38,388 nucleotides of DNA from JBCDGH01 sp038751365 (GCA_038751365.1 JBCDGH010000009.1:1-38388); one strand, 5' to 3'. Shown: positions 24,187-34,202, numbered from the stretch's first letter. Notes: generated by a model not told the origin, from the letters alone. Numbers and translations: made by a program.

Positions 24187-25713
24187 TCATTTCCATAAAG
24201 TAACTTTCTCCCCAAATTTAGGCCAATATGATTCAACTTGACTAGGTAAGGAAGCTTCTATCTCTTTACCAAAACCTAGGCTAGCTTCTTTTTCACCATG
24301 CATTAAAAATAGTTTCGCTTTAGTATTCGTTTCAAAATCAGCTTGATTAACAATATCTACTACCCATTTTTTTAGAATCTTTTGATCAGCATGAGCTGAA
24401 AATTCATTTATATTCTCAACCCTAGTAAGAACTTGTAGAGTTTTATTCTCTACCTCTACTTCTTTAGTACCGTCCCAAATCAACCTACCTAAAGTACCTA
24501 CTGCTTGATAACCCACCATCAACAAAGTATTTTTTGGATTTTCTAAATGAAAATAGAGGTGTTTTAAGATTCGACCACCAGTGAGCATGCCACTACCTGC
24601 TACTATAATACAGGGCTTTTGAAACTGGTTTAGACGTTTACTTTGAGCTGAAGTCTCCAAGATTTGAATACCTTTATAGATCAAAGGGTTAGCACTATTA
24701 CTTATTTTATCTTGCAGGTCGTCATCGTAAAGCTCAGGATGACCAAGACAAATCTCTAAAATTTTAGAAGCCATCGGTGAATCCAAAAAAATTGGTATTT
24801 TTGGTAGTTTATTATCTTGCATTAATTCTACAATATAATAAATCACTTCTTGAGCTCTTTCTACAGAAAATGATGGTAAAAGCACTTTACCCTGTTGTCT
24901 GACAGTCTCCGAGATAATTTTACGTAGTCTTTCTTTAGGATTTAATTTGCCATGATAACGATTACCATAAGTAGTTTCTATAAAAACGTGAGTAGTATTT
25001 TTTAGTTTTTTAGGTACCTCTGGGTCTCTAATAATCGGTTTATTGTAGTTACCAAAATCTCCAGAAAAAATAATTTGTTTATTACTACTAACTTCCGTAA
25101 TAGTTACATAAGCTGAGCCGAGTATGTGCCCAGCGTCAAAAAACTCAATTTCTAAATTAGGGTGAATTCTAAACTTTTTATGATATTCATAAGTCTTAAA
25201 CCTTCTCATGGCTTTTGCCACATGCTCTTGACTATACAGACCCAAATTTTCGCTTTCTAGAGCTATCTTTGACAGATGCTTGAGATACTCTCCATCAAAT
25301 TCAATTTTATTCACTTGCGAAGATAAATCGCTTTTTTTCAAACCTCTAAGAGGGCTAAAATCACTTTTTTGGTTCTCAGTATGTAACCTGGCAGCATCCG
25401 ACATAACCACTTCAGCTATTTTTTTAGTGGCTTCAGTAGAGTAAATCTTACCACCAAATCCGTTTTTGACTAAGTAAGGTATCCGCCCGCAGTGATCAAG
25501 ATGAGCGTGGGTCAAAATTATTGCATCTAGGGTTCTAGGGTCAAATAGCAAATGAGAGTTAATTTTAAATAAATTAATCTTCTGGCCAGTTTGGAACAAA
25601 CCACTATCTAAGCAAAAACTAAATTTACTACCATCTGGACCTGTGTACTGGAGATAGTATTGAGAGCCTGTCACTGTTCTAGCCGCCCCGCAAAAAGTAA
25701 CCTCTAAACTCAT
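24187..25713 (-). CDS. Metallo-beta-lactamase/beta-CASP hydrolase, probable RNase
   Basis: 508 residues. The N-terminal MBL domain has the zinc motif THAHLDHCGR (His69, His71, Asp73, His74), preceded by FCGAARTVTGSQY as in Cft2/CPSF-type proteins. The beta-CASP insert and the FSGDFGNYNKP and FIETTYGNR segments follow, then VAGSGMLTGGRIL and the C-terminal FSAHADQ, all matching the bacterial YSH1/CPSF-100-like exonuclease group. It probably cleaves or trims RNA with two zinc ions. It follows the 56-residue gene after one base, so it belongs to the giant-protein operon. Confidence 0.9.
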   Translation of the reverse strand: MSLEVTFCGAARTVTGSQYYLQYTGPDGSKFSFCLDSGLFQTGQKINLFKINSHLLFDPRTLDAIILTHAHLDHCGRIPYLVKNGFGGKIYSTEATKKIAEVVMSDAARLHTENQKSDFSPLRGLKKSDLSSQVNKIEFDGEYLKHLSKIALESENLGLYSQEHVAKAMRRFKTYEYHKKFRIHPNLEIEFFDAGHILGSAYVTITEVSSNKQIIFSGDFGNYNKPIIRDPEVPKKLKNTTHVFIETTYGNRYHGKLNPKERLRKIISETVRQQGKVLLPSFSVERAQEVIYYIVELMQDNKLPKIPIFLDSPMASKILEICLGHPELYDDDLQDKISNSANPLIYKGIQILETSAQSKRLNQFQKPCIIVAGSGMLTGGRILKHLYFHLENPKNTLLMVGYQAVGTLGRLIWDGTKEVEVENKTLQVLTRVENINEFSAHADQKILKKWVVDIVNQADFETNTKAKLFLMHGEKEASLGFGKEIEASLPSQVESYWPKFGEKVTLWK

Positions 25714-25714
25714 A

Positions 25715-25885
25715 CTAATACATCAACACAGAGAGCGAGGTCAAAATCATACCTATTACTAAAATAACCGCAAAGACTTGAATAGCTATTTTACTAACCT
25801 GTTTTTTTCTAGCTAGCTTAGCTCTAACTTTTTCTATTTCGGCTATACGACTTTCTTGTTCTGATTTACTGAGTTTTTTTGGCAT
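25715..25885 (-). CDS. Small single-pass membrane protein, 56 aa
   Basis: Starts ATG at 25883-25885 and ends TAG at 25715-25717, with one base to the ATG of the beta-CASP gene. The N-terminal half is a charged helix rich in Lys, Glu and Arg (LSKSEQESRIAEIEKVRAKL), possibly coiled coil, followed by a transmembrane helix of about 22 residues ending near the C-terminus. The form suggests a tail-anchored or single-span partner that could bring the RNase or the giant protein to the membrane; that role is inference. Confidence 0.65.
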   Translation of the reverse strand: MPKKLSKSEQESRIAEIEKVRAKLARKKQVSKIAIQVFAVILVIGMILTSLSVLMY

Positions 25886-25952
25886 AAATTCCTAATTTGC
25901 CAGAGTCTAGTTTCTTTTCTAAATTTAAGCAAATTTTTTGCACTAATATTGT

Positions 25953-26927
25953 CTAGTGGTCATTTCCAATGTAATAAATTACTAGCTGTTGACTTTGATC
26001 AGCTTTAGTCTTTAAAGTAAATCTCATTCTATTTCCTGTATTCAACCTAAGGCGATAGACAGTCTGACCTTCAAATTCTTCCGGAAGAGCTAAGTTATAA
26101 TATTCACGGTTAATGTTTGGCGAAATATTTTTTAGGTTCAAGCCCATCGGTAGAGCCGAAGCTAAGCTAGAATGATTCTGCTGAATGGCGTTTTGTAAAA
26201 ATACGGCAAAATTATCTTCTCCGCTATTCATATATTGATTTAGAACTAGATTTAGTTTTCTAACCATGGCCTGGAGATTTACGTCAGTATTTTCTGATTG
26301 AGAACTAAAAGCAAATTTAACTTCTAGTGGCTTATTGTTTCTCAACAATCTTTGGTTAACTTGCAGATCATAAAGAGGCAAATCTTGCATACTCCTGAGA
26401 CTAGAAATTTCTATATTATTATCACCTAATATCAACCTATCTTGTTTGAGTTTTTCTAAAGTACTGATTAGTCCGTTTTTGATAGTTTCCAATTGAGTTT
26501 TATCAAGCTCTTGCTTATTTACAATAAGTCTTTTTTTATCTGCACTGTACATCTGATTGAGATCGTAAATACTGGGTAAACCATGATCTCTAGAAAAAAC
26601 TTCACAGAATCTAGCTAACAAGAATTGATCATTACTGGTTTCTTCCCATATATTGGCAGAAGTATCATACTCCGTCACTTTGTTTTCAGTGATTTCTAGA
26701 CTTTTAATCGTGTCTAATAAGGAATCTATAACTAAAACATCTTCAGAATTAAGTTTATAAAGTTCAGACTCATCTACAACATCTAAAAAACTCTCCTCAA
26801 TCAAGTTACTCAAATCCTGCACCGAAATTTCTTGATCTATTTCACTTTCTTGTGAGCTTAGCGATTCTACATCCAACTCTTCTTCCAAATCTACTAATTT
26901 TTCTACTGACTTGGTTGCTACTTCCAT
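25953..26927 (-). CDS. C-terminal continuation of the giant repeat protein, 324 aa as an independent frame
   Basis: An acidic 70-residue start is followed by a domain beginning ARFCEVFSRDHGLPSIYDL, which resembles the module starts of the neighbouring giant protein (FARKYNI, FAKKYNI, FRKKYGLPN), including the later ETIKNGLISTLEKL segment (compare SIDNGVRVIINEL). The reading frame is the same as that of the giant gene, and the 36 codons between its ATG and the giant gene's TAG (27036-27038) are open and similarly acidic (DLQEEYAQDAEEFKLI). I read this as the tail of one ancestral gene. It may be translated separately from 26927 or not at all. Ends TAG. Confidence 0.6.
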   Translation of the reverse strand: MEVATKSVEKLVDLEEELDVESLSSQESEIDQEISVQDLSNLIEESFLDVVDESELYKLNSEDVLVIDSLLDTIKSLEITENKVTEYDTSANIWEETSNDQFLLARFCEVFSRDHGLPSIYDLNQMYSADKKRLIVNKQELDKTQLETIKNGLISTLEKLKQDRLILGDNNIEISSLRSMQDLPLYDLQVNQRLLRNNKPLEVKFAFSSQSENTDVNLQAMVRKLNLVLNQYMNSGEDNFAVFLQNAIQQNHSSLASALPMGLNLKNISPNINREYYNLALPEEFEGQTVYRLRLNTGNRMRFTLKTKADQSQQLVIYYIGNDH

Positions 26928-27035
26928 ATCAAAAACAAAACTAAGATTATCTATTAACTTAAACTCCTCAGCATCTTGGGCATACTCTTCCTGTAAGTCT
27001 TGAATGTTTGTGAAAGCATTTTGAATTTCTGAGGG

Positions 27036-30000
27036 CTAATATTGAAGCCAATCACTGTTCTTTTCGTTTGGCAACATTTGCTGAAATTTTTGTAGCAATT
27101 TTAAAGTTACGTTCTTACTAGAATTTACACTGGGGGACCAATTGTCTACGATGTAGTCTTGATTATAAAATAGGTCAGTATTAATTTCTGAATCATCATT
27201 CGCACCTAAGAGATAGTTAGAGTAAGTACTAAACCTGGATTCTAAGAAAGCAATCTGAGATATAGATTTTACTACTTCTTTACTAAATTTGAGATCAAAC
27301 AAATACTTACAAAAATTAACTAGTCTTTGTTCAGGCTTAGAATTAGGATCTAAAGTAGTTTCTGAATTTAAAGATTTGGATATTAGGTTGATAAGAAAAT
27401 CTTTGCGTCTTTTTAGATTTGGTTGCACTAAAGCAGGTGTTTGACTATCTAACTCGACAATTCTCTTGTCTAAAATACTTACAGCTTGGAAAGAAATAAA
27501 TGATTGAACACTGAGTTCAAAAACGTTTCGTAAATCTTGAGAAATTGTAAACAAAGTTCTTAGCTTAGTAAGATCACTTATCTCACTGGCTAGTAAGTCA
27601 AATATTTTTTGGGTGTCTTGGTGTGAGCTTTCTCCTAAATCTGCAGAATCTAAATCGGGCAAACTCTTCAAATTAGGTGTTCGACTACTAGAAATTGTGA
27701 ATACTTGCTGCAAAATAGCCTCAACATTTATTCTATCATTGTGAGATAAAGACTCCAAAAATTTTAGATAAGCTTCTTTGATACTAACTTGAAATTGCTC
27801 CAAGTCAGTCGCAAAAGTTTTTTTAGTAGTAGTAAGCACTTCTACATCAGTAGCCTCTTGAATAGCTTCCTGTAATTTAACAATTTGATTACTTATCTGC
27901 CCACCTTCAACTTCTGAGACTTCAGACGAATTCAATTCCTGTAAAAGTACTGCTTGCCTATCATAAACTGGCTGGAAGTTTTTACTAACTACTTCGCTAT
28001 CATAGTTTAAGGTATAGTATTTAGCTCCCGTCTTTGACAAGGCTTTTAATGCATCTTCATAGCCGCTAATTGATAAAAGTAAAGAGAGTTCCGCAATTTT
28101 AAAAAAATCAATGATGTCCTCATCAGTTTTGACTAATCTATTAAATTCTATAACACAACTATCATTATCATAGTCATTTAAAATTTTTACTACTAAACCG
28201 TATATTTGTTTGTGATCAGCTTTCTGAAACTGATCGTTAATTTGACTGCTGTATTCATATTTGGTCGTAGACCCCTTGTTACTATAATCATGTTGTAAAC
28301 TAAACGCAAAGTAATTATAGAATTCGTCAGGAATTGAAGTAGTGTAACTTTGTGAATAACTTTTAATAAACGCAGAATGTACTTCAGTCATACACACACC
28401 AGGAAACAAATTTTCACTATTAAAACCTCCTAACTTACTATAGGAAGCCAACTTATTCACAAAGTTGTTATTTTTAATATCTGTTATATTCTGAAATTTA
28501 CTAAGTATTTCTCTTAAAGTATTGTTATAAAAGTTTTGAGCGATTATGATTGAAATTGAATCAAGAGCTAGTTTTTTATCATACAAAAACCAACCCTTAA
28601 GCACAAATTTATCTCGCTCCCGTCTATCTAATTGTTTTAGGAGATATTTGATTATAGAAATAGTATTAGATTTATCTCTTTTGTCTGAAAGCGAGCCAAC
28701 ACTACTTTTCCCACCGACCAGTATGAAGCCTAAATCTGCCTCTTTTTCACTTAATTCGTTTAACTTATCAATACTAATTTTATTAAATAGGTATACTCCT
28801 AATTCAGGTCTAATAAGAGCTTGAGTTAAATAAAATACTTGATTTAGTAAATCATTTCGGTTAGCATTAAATCCAACCTTATAGTTGCCAGCAACTAGTT
28901 TTTCAAGTGTAGTTACAAAATTACTCTTAGCTCCAAATTTAGATATTCCTGACTTTATAGATGATTGTATCAATATTTTATGTCGTTCAACAATTTTTTT
29001 AAGAGTACTAACATTACTAGGATCTTCTAAAATATTAATAAGCTCAGTAATATCCTGCATAATAAGCTCGTCTAAGTTTTCCGTTTCTTCTAACTCAGCT
29101 TGACTAGAAATTTCGTAATAATCTTTATTATATTCAATTTTATGGAAAGGACTCTGAGAGTACTCAATTGCTTTAACTTCTAGTGGATCTAAAAAGCCAA
29201 AATCATTAGTGAGATTATTTAATTCGTTTATTATCACCCTAACTCCATTATCAATACTTTCCACGTCAAGATTACTAGTACTGGTCAGAAGCAAAGGATC
29301 TGTAATATTATATTTACGAGCAAACCTATCTGCTTGCCCAAATAACTCCATAAGATTAGTAGCAGTAAAATTATTAGGATTTTCGTCATAAATACTTAGA
29401 CACTTCGTACACAATTCGTACAAACATTTACGATCTTCTTGGAATTGCTGGACAAGTTTTTCCCTTTCCCAAAAAGCGTCAATATCTACTTCAGGTTTTT
29501 CACCTGTTTGCTCCCCTTCTGTTGTATTTTCAGCCAAAGGTATTTCAGGTAACTTAATACCCGTGCTAATAAATTCTGCCTGCAGATCAGCTTCTTCTTG
29601 AGCTATTTCTCCGTTAAGTTCGCGAATATAGCCATCAGCTTTGTCTAAAAGAGGTTGTAGGTTTTTTTGAACTTGCTCTGCATCGTAAAGAACAGCTATT
29701 CTTTGATTTGGATTATCAGCGACCTGCTGAGATAAGTCTGTAAAAGATTTGCAAAAACAGCGAATGAATAAGACATTGAATACTTTTAAGATATCAGCTA
29801 AGTTATTTTTCTTGTATATATCTTGAAAAATATTAGTCATATTCTCTAATACTAAAGGGCGAGATATTACCTCTAGAATTTCTCTATGCTTGGGGTTAGT
29901 TAGCTCTGATTTCAGAGAAGAATCATGGTTAAACTGAAATAATGCAGTGTTTATTTTATTAAACTTAGTATTTGAGAATTGCAAACTAGAATTATTATTT

Positions 30001-33000
30001 ACTGCCTCTGATCCAAAGAACTTCTCCAACTCTTTATGACCAACAAATAAATCCGAGCAAAAATAATTAAATACCAATCCTAGCTTGTCTCTAGGATTAC
30101 TCTTAACAAACTGTTTAATATTTGGATCAATTACAAAGAGAGTAAAAAGAGTATCAAGAACTTCTGACCGCTTAAGTCTTTGCTGACTATACGATTCTAA
30201 TTTACTTATTAAAGCGTCAAAAATGTTATTTTGAAATAAACTAGCCAAATAACTGCTTAAATCGTTCAAAGTATTTTCAGGTTCAAAAACTGACTGTCTA
30301 TATATGGAAACACGTTCGTTTATTATATCTAAGGATAGCTCAAAGCCTTTTATACTTTCTAAGGCATATTTGTCGTTAGCAGCAGTCTTCAGCGCTACCT
30401 CTACACTTGGATTTCCGTTTAAAGCATGAAAAGTATTAACTGAAATTTCTTCATTAGGTAATAACCTAGACTGAGTAATATATGAAGCTTGGTTACTGTT
30501 AGGGTCCATTACAAAAGAGCAAGATAGTACTTTAATAATATCTAGGATAATTTCCTCATTAAGTATACTCAGATCTAAATTTTCTGTGTTTAACAACATT
30601 TCTACACCTTCAAATTTATTCAAAATCAAACCATAGAGATCACCTTCTCTTTTATCGTTGAGCCTACTTTTTACAACTTTTTTTACATTATCTATTATGA
30701 CTTTTCGGTGATTGAATGTTCTGACCAAATCTTGTGTATTACCTGAGTTCTGAGTAAATTTATAGAGGTCTCGAATATCTTTTTCATAATCTAGGTCTTT
30801 CAGATCTGTTACAAAACGGTTATTATATATTTCTTGGCTAGTATCTAGCTGAAAATCAAACTTACCAGTTTTAATAATCAATTCCTTAAAAGGGGGTTTA
30901 ATTTTACCTTCAAAGTTTTGATTTATGTTTTGTAGCAATGGATAAACAGTTTCTACAGCTCTATTAATGCCAGTAACAACATCTGAGCGCTCCATTATGA
31001 TAACCAGCTCATGAAAAATATTATATTTTTTGGCAAAATGGTTTATAAATAGACTATGGAAATTGTTGTATTCTGCAATTAGTTTATCACCAACCGATTT
31101 TGCGTTAGTACCTAATTCTAATAATCGCTCACAGGACTCTGCGATTTGAGCTCTAGTTTTCTGGAATTTATTAAACCAATCCACCCTAGCTTTAAATTCA
31201 GCTCTATAGTCTACACTGTTTTCTCTAGTACCAGTTTCTACCTCGGGAGCCTGCAGTTCTAGAGCAGTTTGATCTTCAAAACTTTCAGTCCAGACTTTTT
31301 GGGGAGCTTTGTCTAACAAACTAGATTGCCTTTCAAAAGTTAGTTCTTCTACTTGCCTCGGATTAGCTGGTATTACTTTTTCACCTTGATCGATAAATAA
31401 TTTATAACTCTCTATCCAAGCTTCTTTTTCTTGGTCTGTTAAGTCCTCCCAACCATCTGGCAAGAACACAGGTTTTTCGAAGTTAGCTCTCAAAAAAGGC
31501 TCACTCACTACTCCTTTAATAATTTGCTCATAAAAATCTAAGCTATGCGGCACATCACTATTAGTCGGCTCAACTGAAGTATCGTCTAGGACTTCAGCAT
31601 CTTGAGTCTGTGTAGAGCTGATATCTTTTATGGGTCTAAGTTTGAAAGGAGTAAGCATTAAATTACCATCCTTTAGAGTTGAGTGCGGTGGGTACGGACT
31701 AACTGAAACTATATTTTTAGAATTTGATGTTGGATCTTGAGTCTGAATAAAAGCTTCTACCACCCCAACTTTATCAAATATGCTATTTAGATTTCCGCGT
31801 GTATGAATCTCTTTAGTTTGGATTTGACCATCTTTGTAAACAGCAATGTTTACTACCTGATTATTCAAAATTTGTAATATATTCGACATATTTTCTAAAT
31901 CTGCAACGTTGATATCCAAGATACTATCGGACCAAAATGATAGATCGTTGGCATATTCAAATCGCTTTTCGTCATCCCAGACAAATTGAGGGTTTTTTAT
32001 TCTTACATATCTTGTATACTCAATTTTGAAAAAGTGGTTAAACTTAGACTTTAGATTCTGACTAAACTGCTGTTGTAATTTCTCAAAGCCCTGTCTAGCT
32101 TTGGAAACCTCCGTCTGATTAGTCGACTTTAGACCTGTTAGATGTAGTTTATTATATTCAGCTAATTTTTCTCTACATTCATTGTATAGCTGACTGATAC
32201 TGTCTTTATCTTGACCCAAATTAGGTAAGCCATATTTTTTTCTAAAGGAAGTTATCAGTAAGGCACTTTTAGCGTTATAACCATAGTCACTAGTATTATC
32301 TATCATTAAAAAATATAAAATACTCTCTAACAGCTTAGTTCGTCTTCTAAAACTCTCTAAGTATGCAATAGCTTGATCTAAAATCTGGCTATCAACCTGA
32401 TCTAATTGAACTTGATTCTGAAACCGCTTTAGTACTCGAGACCAATTCAGGTATTTTTTATCCAGTGAGCCACCATGTTCTCTGAGAAGAATTATTGATT
32501 CTCTTAATTGTTCAGCGGTTAAACCACTACCATCAAATAGTTTAGACTTTACTACCTTTCCTAGCCCCTGTTGTTCGTAACTTGTATTTTCGACACTTGG
32601 GAATATTGAATCTAAATCTAAACCAGAAATTTTTAGCTGCGAGAATATTTCTTGTACCTCTTGATTAGTAGCGTACTTCTTACTAAAAGCAGTTAGACTA
32701 TTATTAATTTCAGATAAAGTAAAACCGTTACTTTCTAGATCTTGAAATTGTTCTGAATCTGACAATTTGGCTATACACAGTAACAAACTTTTAGCGTAAA
32801 AATCTATATTATAAGGGTTTTCTACACCACCATATTTGACTTCAATTACATTAGGCAGTTTAAATGAATTCTCCGACTGAGCTGTTTGAATTTCTTTTAT
32901 TTTAGTTTCAATTTGGTTTATAATTGAGGCACCTTTAGAGGAGTTATAATTATCTGAAACAGTTTCCTGCACCACCTGAATATATTCGGTATAGTTTAGG

Positions 33001-34025
33001 CTGTTTGGTTGAATTTTATCTAAGGCTTCGATATATGGATTGATGACAGTCTTTGCAAACTCATAGTTATAGATATAGTAACCTAGTAATATTTTAAGAT
33101 CTCTTACTAAACCCAGCAGTCTCACATGTTTTTCGTTCTCAGTCTGATGATTATTCAGCTCTGGATCGTAAATTGAATCACGTATATTAGCTAGTTTGAT
33201 AGCAATATTCGGATCTAGGCTAGTAATATAAGCTAGATAATAAACTGGCTTTGCTTTTGAGGGATCTTCGAGGCTATCTCTTAACAAGTTCAATTCCTGT
33301 TTAGTTTGCTTCAGCTTTTGAGCTGCTTGCCTTTGCATCAGATCTGGCTCAGTGGCTACTCTTAGATAATATGTTTGAGGTTCTATCTCAACTTGATTAT
33401 CTTCAACCTCAGTAACTTCTGAAGGAGTAGGCTCTTCAGTTTGATTTGGTGTCAAAGCTGAATTCTCTCTTTCTAAATTAGGATTATTTCCCTGTAAGAG
33501 TTTAAAAACTAAGAAGTTATTTTGGTTTTCGTAGTAATTAGAATTATTTGCAACTAATTTATTCCAAGCACTGACTGTCTTTGGGGACTCAGGCAATCTA
33601 ATTCCTAATAAACCACCTCTTTTTCTAAAAACTTCTATAGGATACTGGATATAAAGATCATTAACTTTTATGGTTGCTAAGTAACTACCATTTTCTGAGT
33701 TAATAGCTTCCACCATAGGCACACTAATCCCAGCTGATCTATCTCGTCTAAAAAACTGATTCAAAAAACTAGCTACACCCTCCTCATTAGCATCTCTTAA
33801 CTCGTTTACAAAAAACATCCAGCCTCTTTTGAGTATATCTTTTTGAGCCTCATTTTGATCTTTCTTATTAAAACAACTATGAAAGCTTTTGAGTTGTTGA
33901 TTTAGCCTAGAAGATATTTCCACAGCCTGCAAGCTTCCAACATTTAGCTTGACTGCTAACTCGCTAGCTGGACTTGTAGCCTGACTTAATATTTGTGAAT
34001 CTTTATTCGACCTTAAATTTTCCAT
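27036..34025 (-). CDS. Giant modular, mostly helical cytoplasmic protein of unknown function (about 2,330 aa)
   Basis: No signal peptide, no membrane helix and no enzyme motif that I recognise. The protein is rich in Leu, Asn, Ser, Glu and Lys, predicted mainly helical, with short acidic linkers (near residues 210-230, 830-860 and 1,500-1,530). (Residue numbers count from the alternative GTG at 34091.) Two modules align with a constant offset of about 560-575 residues: FAKKYNI (about 1,015) with FARKYNI (about 1,587); HRKVIIDNVKK (about 1,127) with HKILIQSSIKS (about 1,701); VLYDAEQVQKNLQPLLDK (about 1,463) with LNYDSEVVSKNFQPVYDR (about 2,023), each followed by ELN. A related start occurs near 610 (FRKKYGLPN). 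The ATG at 34025 is preferred to the GTG at 34091. The frame ends TAG at 27036-27038 but continues open into the next gene. Confidence 0.72.
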   Translation of the reverse strand: MENLRSNKDSQILSQATSPASELAVKLNVGSLQAVEISSRLNQQLKSFHSCFNKKDQNEAQKDILKRGWMFFVNELRDANEEGVASFLNQFFRRDRSAGISVPMVEAINSENGSYLATIKVNDLYIQYPIEVFRKRGGLLGIRLPESPKTVSAWNKLVANNSNYYENQNNFLVFKLLQGNNPNLERENSALTPNQTEEPTPSEVTEVEDNQVEIEPQTYYLRVATEPDLMQRQAAQKLKQTKQELNLLRDSLEDPSKAKPVYYLAYITSLDPNIAIKLANIRDSIYDPELNNHQTENEKHVRLLGLVRDLKILLGYYIYNYEFAKTVINPYIEALDKIQPNSLNYTEYIQVVQETVSDNYNSSKGASIINQIETKIKEIQTAQSENSFKLPNVIEVKYGGVENPYNIDFYAKSLLLCIAKLSDSEQFQDLESNGFTLSEINNSLTAFSKKYATNQEVQEIFSQLKISGLDLDSIFPSVENTSYEQQGLGKVVKSKLFDGSGLTAEQLRESIILLREHGGSLDKKYLNWSRVLKRFQNQVQLDQVDSQILDQAIAYLESFRRRTKLLESILYFLMIDNTSDYGYNAKSALLITSFRKKYGLPNLGQDKDSISQLYNECREKLAEYNKLHLTGLKSTNQTEVSKARQGFEKLQQQFSQNLKSKFNHFFKIEYTRYVRIKNPQFVWDDEKRFEYANDLSFWSDSILDINVADLENMSNILQILNNQVVNIAVYKDGQIQTKEIHTRGNLNSIFDKVGVVEAFIQTQDPTSNSKNIVSVSPYPPHSTLKDGNLMLTPFKLRPIKDISSTQTQDAEVLDDTSVEPTNSDVPHSLDFYEQIIKGVVSEPFLRANFEKPVFLPDGWEDLTDQEKEAWIESYKLFIDQGEKVIPANPRQVEELTFERQSSLLDKAPQKVWTESFEDQTALELQAPEVETGTRENSVDYRAEFKARVDWFNKFQKTRAQIAESCERLLELGTNAKSVGDKLIAEYNNFHSLFINHFAKKYNIFHELVIIMERSDVVTGINRAVETVYPLLQNINQNFEGKIKPPFKELIIKTGKFDFQLDTSQEIYNNRFVTDLKDLDYEKDIRDLYKFTQNSGNTQDLVRTFNHRKVIIDNVKKVVKSRLNDKREGDLYGLILNKFEGVEMLLNTENLDLSILNEEIILDIIKVLSCSFVMDPNSNQASYITQSRLLPNEEISVNTFHALNGNPSVEVALKTAANDKYALESIKGFELSLDIINERVSIYRQSVFEPENTLNDLSSYLASLFQNNIFDALISKLESYSQQRLKRSEVLDTLFTLFVIDPNIKQFVKSNPRDKLGLVFNYFCSDLFVGHKELEKFFGSEAVNNNSSLQFSNTKFNKINTALFQFNHDSSLKSELTNPKHREILEVISRPLVLENMTNIFQDIYKKNNLADILKVFNVLFIRCFCKSFTDLSQQVADNPNQRIAVLYDAEQVQKNLQPLLDKADGYIRELNGEIAQEEADLQAEFISTGIKLPEIPLAENTTEGEQTGEKPEVDIDAFWEREKLVQQFQEDRKCLYELCTKCLSIYDENPNNFTATNLMELFGQADRFARKYNITDPLLLTSTSNLDVESIDNGVRVIINELNNLTNDFGFLDPLEVKAIEYSQSPFHKIEYNKDYYEISSQAELEETENLDELIMQDITELINILEDPSNVSTLKKIVERHKILIQSSIKSGISKFGAKSNFVTTLEKLVAGNYKVGFNANRNDLLNQVFYLTQALIRPELGVYLFNKISIDKLNELSEKEADLGFILVGGKSSVGSLSDKRDKSNTISIIKYLLKQLDRRERDKFVLKGWFLYDKKLALDSISIIIAQNFYNNTLREILSKFQNITDIKNNNFVNKLASYSKLGGFNSENLFPGVCMTEVHSAFIKSYSQSYTTSIPDEFYNYFAFSLQHDYSNKGSTTKYEYSSQINDQFQKADHKQIYGLVVKILNDYDNDSCVIEFNRLVKTDEDIIDFFKIAELSLLLSISGYEDALKALSKTGAKYYTLNYDSEVVSKNFQPVYDRQAVLLQELNSSEVSEVEGGQISNQIVKLQEAIQEATDVEVLTTTKKTFATDLEQFQVSIKEAYLKFLESLSHNDRINVEAILQQVFTISSSRTPNLKSLPDLDSADLGESSHQDTQKIFDLLASEISDLTKLRTLFTISQDLRNVFELSVQSFISFQAVSILDKRIVELDSQTPALVQPNLKRRKDFLINLISKSLNSETTLDPNSKPEQRLVNFCKYLFDLKFSKEVVKSISQIAFLESRFSTYSNYLLGANDDSEINTDLFYNQDYIVDNWSPSVNSSKNVTLKLLQKFQQMLPNEKNSDWLQY

Positions 34026-34127
34026 ATAGCTTCTTATTATTCTAACACTTGCAGAGTATTTTGTATGCAACGTAAATAATGTTCGTATCACTATAACACA
34101 TTTTTATAAAAAATAAAAGTTAATGAT

Positions 34128-34156
34128 TTGAGTAAACATAAGCACGGTTTTATGCT
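34128..34156 (+). promoter_or_regulatory. Candidate promoter of the sigma/anti-sigma operon
   Basis: TTGAGT (34128-34133), 17 bases, TATGCT (34151-34156). Leader to the ATG at 34233 would be about 70 bases and includes the palindrome at 34203-34216. Confidence 0.4.
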
Positions 34157-34202
34157 ATGAATAAGCAATGTCACATTTTAGAAAAACTAGACTCTATATT
34201 GG

